Below, in pieces: positions 1-5,484 of a stretch of 7,113 bases of DNA. Source of the stretch: Chloroflexota bacterium. Lineage in GTDB: Bacteria; Chloroflexota; Dehalococcoidia; UBA2979. The translations under genes were made by a program, and so were the position numbers. Each line of letters begins with the position of its first letter. The stretch's first letter is position 1. The stretch covers positions 1-7,113 of the forward strand of contig VGPB01000101.1 of NCBI GenBank assembly GCA_016875695.1. Direction: 5' to 3'. The notes beneath the pieces are model-generated. The model did not search any database, was not told the origin of the DNA, and saw only the letters and a list, made by a program, of their open reading frames with translations.

Positions 1-519
1 CGTGCCGAGCGTCCGAACCACGTCTGGTCGTACGACTTCGTCCTCGACCGCACCGCCGACGGGCGGCCGTTGCGCATGCTCACGATCATCGACGAGTTCA
101 CGCGCGACTGCCTGGCGATCGACGTCGTCCGGCGGTTGAACTCGCGAGATGTGCTCGCGCGGCTCGCCGACCTCTGCGTCGAGCGCGCGGTGCCGGAGCA
201 CATCCGCTCGGACAACGGGCCGGAGTTTGCGGCGAAGGCGGTGCGCCGCTGGCTGGCGCGGGTCGGCGTGCAGACGCTCTTTATCGAGCCGGGCAGTCCA
301 TGGGAGAACGGCTACATCGAGTCCTTCAACGGCAAGCTGCGTGACGAATGCCTCAACCTCGAGCGCTTCCGAGGCGCAGGTGCTCATCGAGCGCTGACGC
401 CTGGAGTACAACCACCGGCGCCCGCACAGCTCGCTCGGGTACCGGCCACCAGCACCCGAGGCCATCGAACCGAACTGGCTGGAGATCGCCGCCGGACTCA
501 CTCATCAGGTGGTATCAAA
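1..519 (+). pseudogene. IS3-family transposase (OrfB), 3' part, frameshifted
   Basis: This is the catalytic half of an IS3-type DDE integrase-fold transposase; the 5' part lies beyond the left edge. In frame 1 the DDE core is complete. The first Asp is in WSYDF (nt 34-36), the second in RSDNGPEF (nt 211-213), and the Glu in NGYIESFNGK (nt 319-321). Exactly 35 residues separate the second Asp from the Glu, the classic DD(35)E spacing. After LNLERF (about nt 369) the reading moves to frame 2, which gives EAQVLIER, a TGA at 395-397 where this family has Trp, then RLEYNHRRPHSSLGYRPPAP and PNWLEIAAGLTHQVV. Recalled relatives have about four extra residues at the break, so an 11-bp deletion fits (inference). 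No proper stop or terminal inverted repeat is visible. The element looks dead and truncated, and its tail overlaps the 3' end of the opposing kinase gene. The family call is firm; the subgroup is not resolved. Confidence 0.9.
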
Positions 520-1214
520 TGCGCGGGCAGGTCAGGCAGCTCCGGCGCGTGCAGGCGGCGCACTGTCTCGACGATCATTGCTGCCGCGAGCGTGTCCGGC
601 AGCCGCCCGGTGTTGACCATCAGGTCGTACAGGTACGGCGACCGGTAGTCGATGCCCAAGTATTTGTGGTGCCAGGCCTCGCGCTGCTTGTCCGAGTCGT
701 GCACGCGCGCGGTCGCCGCGTCGAGCGTGATCTGGTCGCGCTCGGCGACGCGGCGGGCGCGCTCCTCGGGCGCGCAGACGACGCGCACGTGCACCGCGTC
801 GGTGCGGTCCGCGAGGATCGCCTGGCCGCCCCGGCCCACGAGCACGACGTCGCCCTGATCGGCGAGCCCGCGCATCACTGCTCGCAGCGCGTCGATGTAG
901 CGCTGGTCGGGCGGCAGCATTTCGGCGGCGGCGGCCTCGGCGTAACTGCGGCCGTACGCATGCGCGAGGCCCGACGCCTCGAACCCGCTGGTGCCGACGG
1001 CGTTGCCGATGGCCGAGAGCGCGTTCAGCACCTGGCGACCGAAGCCGCCGGTGCGCTCGTCGAGCGCCTCGACGTCGTCCGCGGACCAGCCGAGCGCATC
1101 CACGGCCTCGAGCATGATCTCGCGGTTCGCGAGGCGGTACCCGAGCGTGCGCGCGACGTGGCGCGGCACGTCTCCCATGGATCCGAGATGGCCGGTGAGC
1201 GTCACGATCGCCAT
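498..1214 (-). CDS. Cytidylate-kinase-like family protein
   Basis: This 238-aa P-loop nucleotide-kinase-fold protein resembles the cytidylate-kinase-like (Cytidylate_kin2) family, which is distinct from canonical Cmk; the substrate of most members is unproven. Visible features in order are a nucleotide-loop region TGHLGSMGD (residues 7-15), NREIMLEAV (30-38), VVLVGRGGQAIL (123-134), the HVRVVCAPEERARRVAERD strand-helix (142-160), and a C-terminal block with WHHKYLGIDYRSPYLYDLMV (181-200) followed by NTGRL. The loop lacks the usual GK(S/T) lysine, as is common in this family. I chose ATG 1212-1214 over the longer in-frame start at 1259 because a GGGAGG Shine-Dalgarno lies 8 nt upstream and homology begins here. 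The last codons, LIPPDE-stop, overlap the transposase remnant, so the native C-terminus may have been replaced by IS sequence (inference). A cytoplasmic location is expected, since no signal peptide is seen. Confidence 0.85.
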   Translation of the reverse strand: MAIVTLTGHLGSMGDVPRHVARTLGYRLANREIMLEAVDALGWSADDVEALDERTGGFGRQVLNALSAIGNAVGTSGFEASGLAHAYGRSYAEAAAAEMLPPDQRYIDALRAVMRGLADQGDVVLVGRGGQAILADRTDAVHVRVVCAPEERARRVAERDQITLDAATARVHDSDKQREAWHHKYLGIDYRSPYLYDLMVNTGRLPDTLAAAMIVETVRRLHAPELPDLPAHLIPPDE

Positions 1215-1222
1215 CGCGTCTG

Positions 1223-1228
1223 CCTCCC
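1223..1228 (-). promoter_or_regulatory. Shine-Dalgarno of the kinase-like gene
   Basis: The minus strand reads GGGAGG here, 8 nt before the ATG at 1212-1214. It decides the start against the in-frame ATG at 1257-1259, whose extra 15 residues (MHSSAHAHQQWEADA) do not look like family sequence. Confidence 0.65.
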
Positions 1229-1259
1229 ACTGCTGGTGCGCGTGCGCGCTGCTGTGCAC

Positions 1260-1288
1260 ATCTTACTGTGGCGATCGAAGGCTGCACA
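1260..1288 (-). promoter_or_regulatory. Weak sigma70-like promoter candidate for the kinase-like gene
   Basis: On the minus strand TAAGAT (1260-1265) could serve as a -10 box (4 of 6 consensus positions). TGTGCA (1283-1288) lies 17 bp upstream as a poor -35 (3 of 6). Transcription would start near 1253, leaving a leader of about 40 nt before the ATG at 1214. The spacing is good but the boxes are weak, so this is only a candidate. Confidence 0.25.
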
Positions 1289-1438
1289 CGGCTCGATGGC
1301 CGGACGGCGTTGTGGTCGTGCGAACAAGCACAAGCGTGCACCGCGGCGAGCCACCTCGGAGCGCTGGGGGCGATGCATGTGGGTGATGCGGCGGGGCGAT
1401 GCGGCGAGCGGGCGCTGGGCGGAGGAGCGAACAGGAAG

Positions 1439-1456
1439 CGGTCACAGGGGTGACCG
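1439..1456. promoter_or_regulatory. Perfect inverted repeat, operator-like
   Basis: CGGTCAC-AGGG-GTGACCG has 7-bp perfect arms around a 4-nt spacer. It lies 43 bp upstream of the ATG at 1500 of the secreted-protein gene and about 225 bp upstream of the divergent kinase start. Size and position fit a dimeric-repressor operator. No T-run follows, which argues against an intrinsic terminator. The cognate regulator is not in the window. Confidence 0.35.
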
Positions 1457-1499
1457 TGGCGCGCGCTCGCGGCTTCTACCATGGCGTGTGACGCAGCAT

Positions 1500-2278
1500 A
1501 TGCTCCGACTCAGCGCGTTAATTGCAGGCGCGACGCTGCTGTTGGCTGCCGCAGCGATGCCGCTGCGCAGCAGGGCTCGAGCGTGGAGCCGTGCCCGGAC
1601 GGCCAGTCCGGCTCCGTGCTGCGCTGGCCAAACGGGAACCTCGAACGACACTGTGTGGTCGCGGCCGGCTATGGCTCCGGCGGCGTCACCGTGTACGCCG
1701 GCGGGGCGACGGCGACCGCGAGCGGCGGGTCGGCGAGCGTGCAGTCGGCGTCGATGACGGTGATCGGGGGCAGCGTCACGAGCAGCGGCGGCGCCGCGCA
1801 GGCGGAGGGCGCGGCGGTGTCTGTGATCGGCGCGCCCGTGTCGGTCACGAGCGAGTGCAGCAACGGCGTGTGCAGCACCACGACGTGCGTCGATGGCGCC
1901 TGCAGCACGGCGGTTCCGAGCACGCTCGCCGTAGCCCGGCCGATGCCGCGTTTCACCGACCACTACGTGTCGACGCACCGTGCAACCGAGCCCGAATCGG
2001 CCACGTGCCCCCGCCCTTCGCGACGCACACTGCGGGGCAGGGAGTGTGCGTCGCGACGCCAACGGCCCTCGCAACGTTGCAAAAACGTTACGTCAGCACC
2101 GCGATGCGCGTCGTCTGCGCCGTCAGCGCACGGCAAGCTCGCGCCGGCTGCTCGCGCGGTCGCGCGTTGCGAGGCATCTGGCATGCACGGGCCGCCGCGT
2201 CGGGCAGTCGCGGAAGCTCGCGCTGTGCGACCCTCGAACCGCGCAGCTGTGAGGCAGGCGGCGCTGAGCGGTCGGTAA
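1500..2278 (+). pseudogene. Frameshifted secreted Gly/Ser/Val-rich protein with paired Cys motifs
   Basis: I do not recognise the family. The ATG at 1500 opens a typical Sec signal peptide in frame 0, MLRLSALIAGATLLLAAAA (to nt 1556). That frame then degenerates to Arg-rich sequence. The plausible mature part is in frame 2, starting DAAAQQGSSVEPCPDGQ at nt 1556, followed by a Gly/Ser/Val/Ala-rich stretch with alternating small and beta-branched residues (about 1660-1850) and CSNGVCSTTTCVDGACST (1856-1909). A single missing base near 1556 would join the signal peptide to the mature domain, with cleavage among the alanines. The frame-2 start at ATG 1481 gives no signal peptide, and neither start has a clear Shine-Dalgarno. 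The frame stays open to TAA 2276-2278, but after about 1960 the codons no longer look coding. The product would be an exported or surface protein. It is either a recent pseudogene or a sequencing indel. Confidence 0.55.
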
Positions 2279-2281
2279 CGC
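1960..2281. other. Stretch with no convincing gene
   Basis: All three plus frames are partly open, but none has a Shine-Dalgarno, recognisable motif or steady codon bias. Frame 2 is the formal extension of the upstream secreted protein and becomes Arg-rich and shadow-like. Frame 1 has a short plausible segment (GVCVATPTALATLQKRYVST, about 2044-2103), and frame 0 is open to the TGA at 2250. The minus-strand frame across it is equally Arg/Ser-rich. This is best read as decayed coding sequence or sequence with several indels. No repeat, RNA gene or terminator was seen. Confidence 0.4.
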
Positions 2282-2594
2282 ATGGTCGGTCGAGAGCGGG
2301 AGGCGGAGAGCGGCGAGCGCACGCTGCAGCGACTGGAACGCGCGATCGAGGCGGCAGACCCCGCGGTCTGCGCGCTGCCGCCAACAGGGTGCGGTCCGCT
2401 ACTGCGACGAGTGCGGAGCGGCGATTGTCGACGTGCCCGCGTTGACGGCCGCACTCAACGAGCGGAACGATGACCGCGAACGCGTGCGGGCGGTGATGGA
2501 CGCGCTTGTCGCGGCGGGCGTGGACGTGGGCGACACGCAGAGCCCGAACTACTGCAGCCGCCAGGGCGAGCTGACGCAGACGAGCAACATGTAG
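2282..2594 (+). pseudogene. Small broken protein with CxxC zinc-ribbon-like motif
   Basis: I do not recognise the family. The ATG at 2282 (frame 2) gives a charged, helix-like N-terminus, MVGREREAESGERTLQRLER then AIEAADPAV (to about 2366). The credible C-terminal half is in frame 0, from about 2391 to TAG 2592-2594. It reads VRYCDECGAAIVDVPALTAA, then a helical LNERNDDRERVRAVMDALVA segment, and ends near NYCSRQGELTQTSNM. Frame 0 has no start codon between the upstream TGA (2265) and the CDEC motif, so the two halves probably belong together across an indel between about 2367 and 2395. The layout (helix, then CxxCG) resembles DksA/TraR-type or other zinc-ribbon proteins, but only three Cys are visible, so zinc binding is uncertain. 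No Shine-Dalgarno is seen at 2282. It ends 13 bp from the convergent CoA-transferase stop. Confidence 0.45.
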
Positions 2595-2607
2595 CGCGCG
2601 CGAGCGG

Positions 2608-3882
2608 CTACACGGTTGCGGCCGCCGCCCGGAGCGCGGCGATCGTGTCCGGCTCCACGCCGAGCTCCGCGAGCACTTCCTCGGTGTGCCGGCCGAGCGG
2701 CGGCGCGGGGCGCGCGGAGCCGGTGGGGTGGCGCCGCGCGTGCACCACGGGGCCGACCACGCGCTCCGGGCCGGTCAGCTCGTGATCGAGGTCGACGAGG
2801 AAGCCCATCGCTGTGACCTGTGGATCCGCCGACATGTCCTCCGGGAAGTTGACCTTCGAGATGGGCGCGCCCTCGCGCGTGAAGATCGTCACCCACTCGT
2901 CCATCGTCTTCGTGAGCATGATGTCGCGGATGCGCGCGCTGAGCGCCTCGGCGCGCGCGACGTGCTCGAGGTCGAGCGCGTTGAAGTCGGCCTCGGCGGT
3001 CGGATCGTCGGTGATTCCAAGCGCGCGGCGCATCTGGTCGCGGTTCGCGGGCGTGAGGGCACCGAGGATCACCGCGCCATCGCGCACGCGGTAGCCGTTG
3101 TAGTACAGCCGGATTGCGGCGCCGATGCGGCTCTGGGCGCGCGTCTTCACGACCTCGGCGTAGTCGCCGCCGCGCGCGTGCACCGCCTCCACCGCCTCGC
3201 GCATCGGGCGCTCCATGAGCGCGTCGGCCACGGGCACGCGGGACACCGAGGCGGACTGGATCGAGAGCGCGGTCTGAAGCAGCGACGTCTGCAGGAAGTC
3301 GCCTTCGCCCGTGATCGCGCGCCGGTAGAGCGCGGCGCAGATACCCATCGCAGCCGCGAGCCCCGTCGAGTAGTCGGCGACGGCGGTGCACGAGATCGAC
3401 TGGGGCGCGCCGTAGTCGTCGACCTTGCCCTCAGCGGCCATCAGCCCGGAGTACGCCTGGGCGACGATGTCGGAGCCGGAGTGGTTCGCGCTTGGCCCGC
3501 TCGCGCCGTAGCCCGTGCTCTCCAGGTACACGATGTCCGGTCGAAACTTGCACAGGCTGTCGTAGTCGAGGTGCAGCCGCTCGGCGACGCCGGCGCGGGA
3601 GTTGATGAGGAACACGTCGAACTGCGGGATGATGCGATGCACTAGCGCCTGCGCGGACGGCTGCTGCAGGTCCAGCACCAGGCTGCGCTTGCCGCGGTTG
3701 AGCGTGTGGAAGAACTTGCTCTCGCCCGGCACGAACTGGCCGGTCGCGCGGATGCCGTCGCCGCCGGGGGACTCAATCTTGACGACGTCCGCCCCGAGGT
3801 CCGCGAGGTTCACGCCGCAATAGGGTCCGGCGACGATCTGCGTCACTTCGAGCACCCGGATTCCATCGAGCGGCCCTGTCAT
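2608..3882 (-). CDS. CaiB/BaiF-type (class III) CoA-transferase
   Basis: This 424-aa enzyme of the formyl-CoA/carnitine CoA-transferase family moves CoA between acyl-CoA and a carboxylic acid through an enzyme-bound mixed anhydride; the acyl substrate cannot be read from sequence. The N-terminal hallmark IRVLEVTQIVAGPYCGVNLA with LGADVVKIE is at residues 8-37, GDGIR is at 41-45, and FHTLNRGKRSLVLDL is at 58-72. The conserved SGSDIVAQAYSGLMA block covers 135-149, and ADYSTGLAAAMGICAALYRR places the expected catalytic Asp at residue 170, matching the Asp near 169 of formyl-CoA transferase. GEGDFLQTSLL (192-202) and a C-terminal PPLGRHTEEVLAELG (about 396-410) complete the family pattern. Length is normal and the frame is intact. 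ATG 3880-3882 has a GAGGAGG Shine-Dalgarno 5 nt upstream. It is monocistronic here and diverges from the hydrolase/MBL fusion across 114 bp. It is likely cytoplasmic and dimeric, as known for the family. Confidence 0.93.
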   Translation of the reverse strand: MTGPLDGIRVLEVTQIVAGPYCGVNLADLGADVVKIESPGGDGIRATGQFVPGESKFFHTLNRGKRSLVLDLQQPSAQALVHRIIPQFDVFLINSRAGVAERLHLDYDSLCKFRPDIVYLESTGYGASGPSANHSGSDIVAQAYSGLMAAEGKVDDYGAPQSISCTAVADYSTGLAAAMGICAALYRRAITGEGDFLQTSLLQTALSIQSASVSRVPVADALMERPMREAVEAVHARGGDYAEVVKTRAQSRIGAAIRLYYNGYRVRDGAVILGALTPANRDQMRRALGITDDPTAEADFNALDLEHVARAEALSARIRDIMLTKTMDEWVTIFTREGAPISKVNFPEDMSADPQVTAMGFLVDLDHELTGPERVVGPVVHARRHPTGSARPAPPLGRHTEEVLAELGVEPDTIAALRAAAATV

Positions 3883-3950
3883 CGAAGCCTCCTCAGCCTG
3901 CGCGTGACATCGCGATCGCGTGGCATGATGCGCCAGCGCTGCGCTGCTGC

Positions 3951-3967
3951 CTAGCGCGGCGCGCTAG
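3951..3967. promoter_or_regulatory. 17-bp palindrome in the divergent intergenic region
   Basis: CTAGCGCG-G-CGCGCTAG is a perfect inverted repeat with 8-bp arms and a 1-nt centre. It lies 69 bp from the CoA-transferase start and 30 bp from the fusion-gene start. A shared operator controlling both divergent genes would sit like this. The CTAG ends are notable because CTAG is generally scarce in proteobacterial DNA. A second perfect 10-bp palindrome, CGCGATCGCG, is at 3911-3920. No confident -35/-10 pair is visible on either strand; TAGAGT at 3965-3970 is a poor -10 that would overlap the palindrome. No adjacent regulator gene is present. Confidence 0.45.
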
Positions 3968-3996
3968 AGTGGCGACGCGGGTGCTGAGGGAGTGAC

Positions 3997-5484
3997 ATGG
4001 CGGACGGGGCGCCCGACTATTCGCTGCTGGACCGCGCCGGCACCGGGATGTTCCATCCGCGCCCGGACCCGGGGCCGCCGCCTGCGGGTGCGAGCGACCA
4101 CCTGATCGAGGTGGGGCCGGGCGTGGCGGTGGCGGTGCGCTTCTACTCGATCGGTTCCGCGCAGCCCGTCGTGCTGTTCTTCCACGGCAACGGCGAAGTC
4201 GTGGGCGAGCACGACAACTTCGCCCCGCTGTACCACGCGGCCGGGCTGAGCCTGTTCGTCGCGGAGTACCGCGGGTACGGCAAGAGCGGGGGACAGCCCT
4301 CGATGGCGGCACTGATCGCCGACGCGCACGCCGTGGCCGCGTACTTCCACGCGCTGCTCGACGCGGGCGGCTACACGGGGCTGCGCTTCGTCATGGGCCG
4401 CAGCCTGGGCGCGCACCCGGCGCTCGAGCTCGCGGCGCGCGACGGCACGCGCTTCGCGGGCGCGGTGATCGAGAGCGGCGCATCGAACGTGCGGCGGGCG
4501 CTCGCGCGCGTCGGGCTGCGCGGCAGTGCCGAGGGCGAGCGGCTGGCCGCCGCGCACGAGACGAAGCTGCGCGCGATCCGCATCCCCACCCTGCAACTGC
4601 ATGGCGAGCGCGACGACCTAGTGCCGCTCGCGCAGGCAGAGGAGCTGTACGACCTGCTGGAGGGCACCGAGCGCGAGCTGGTGGTGGTGTCGCTCGCGGG
4701 CCACAACGACATCCTATGGCGCGGACAGATTGGCTACATGGAGGCGATCCGCGCGTTTGTGGCGCGCGCCGCGGTCGCTCGCGGCACAGTGAGCGACGAA
4801 CGCGCGCCGGCGCTCGTTCCGCTCGTGCCCGGCGTGTACACGTGCGTGCTGCCCGCGTCGGGTATCAACGCTGGCGTCGTCGTGGGCGCGGACGCGGTCG
4901 CGGTCATCGACACCGGCGCATGCGAGTCCGACGCACACGCGTTGCGCCGTGCGATCGCGAACGTGACGCCGCTGCCGGTGCGCTACGTCGTCAACACGCA
5001 CCACCACGGCGAGCGGTGCCTGGGCAACTGGTGGTTTCTGCCGGCCACTGTCGTCGGCCACGCGCGCTGCCGCGCGCAGCTCGTCGAGGCGGCCGGCGCG
5101 GCCGAGCGCCAGGCCGCCGCCGATCGGTTGCCCGCGATCGCCGAGCAGGTGCGTGCGGCCCCGCTGGCGCCGCCCACGGTGACGTTCGCGCACGGCTGCA
5201 CGCTGGACCTTGGCGGCGTCGAGCTGCGCGTCGCGTATTGCGGGCGCGGACACACGGACAACGATGCCGTGGTCGTCGTCGCGGGCGCAGGCGTGGCGTT
5301 CGCCGGCGACCTCGCCGGGGACGGCGCCGCGGCAACCGGCGACAGTCACCCCGCGCAGTTGGGCGCGACGCTGCGCGCGCTGCTCGCGACCGGCGTCGAG
5401 CGCTTCGTGCCGGGGCGCGGCGCGATCGTCGACGCACGCGCGGTCGCCGCGCAGACGCGTACGTTCGAGGCCGTCAGCGAGTGA
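3997..5484 (+). CDS. Fusion of alpha/beta hydrolase and metallo-beta-lactamase-fold domains
   Basis: This 495-aa two-domain protein has no signal peptide. Residues 1-262 form an alpha/beta hydrolase with the oxyanion motif FFHGNGE (61-67), the nucleophile elbow GRSLG (Ser136), the acid in LHGERDD (Asp206 or 207) and His236 in AGHND, so the triad looks complete. Residues about 272-495 form an MBL-fold domain with GVYTCVLPASGINAGVVVG, VIDTG, THHHGERCLGN (334-344), VVGH (His355), GRGHTDND (His419), FAGDLAGD (Asp438) and PGRG (474). The metal motif reads H335-x-H337-x-E339-R340 where HxHxDH is usual, and the late His of PGHG is Arg474, so MBL activity is doubtful. A GAGGGAG Shine-Dalgarno precedes ATG 3997. 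An internal GTG at 4789 sits in a GTGA context exactly at the domain junction, so this could be two overlapping genes joined by an indel. The likely role is ester or thioester hydrolysis; the substrate is unknown. Its 3' end overlaps the convergent gene by 11 bp. Confidence 0.88.
   Translation: MADGAPDYSLLDRAGTGMFHPRPDPGPPPAGASDHLIEVGPGVAVAVRFYSIGSAQPVVLFFHGNGEVVGEHDNFAPLYHAAGLSLFVAEYRGYGKSGGQPSMAALIADAHAVAAYFHALLDAGGYTGLRFVMGRSLGAHPALELAARDGTRFAGAVIESGASNVRRALARVGLRGSAEGERLAAAHETKLRAIRIPTLQLHGERDDLVPLAQAEELYDLLEGTERELVVVSLAGHNDILWRGQIGYMEAIRAFVARAAVARGTVSDERAPALVPLVPGVYTCVLPASGINAGVVVGADAVAVIDTGACESDAHALRRAIANVTPLPVRYVVNTHHHGERCLGNWWFLPATVVGHARCRAQLVEAAGAAERQAAADRLPAIAEQVRAAPLAPPTVTFAHGCTLDLGGVELRVAYCGRGHTDNDAVVVVAGAGVAFAGDLAGDGAAATGDSHPAQLGATLRALLATGVERFVPGRGAIVDARAVAAQTRTFEAVSE

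Noticed and set aside
348..1757. 469-codon open frame on the plus strand opposite the kinase-like gene
   Set aside because: It is an antisense shadow caused by high GC: Arg/Ala/His-rich, no motifs, and it overlaps a well-supported gene. Only its end (1500-1556) carries a real signal, the signal peptide, reported separately.
1669..1956. 95-codon minus-strand frame with Val/Thr/Pro-rich sequence
   Set aside because: Mirror of the Gly/Ser/Val-rich plus-strand domain; no Shine-Dalgarno, signal peptide or motif of its own.
2592..2612. Possible bidirectional terminator between the convergent stops
   Set aside because: Only TAGC/GCTA pairs clearly and there is no U-tract; too weak to call.
2686..3645. 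319-codon plus-strand frame opposite the CoA-transferase
   Set aside because: Shadow of a strongly recognised gene; its composition (Arg/Ala/Val/His) is typical of antisense frames in high-GC DNA.
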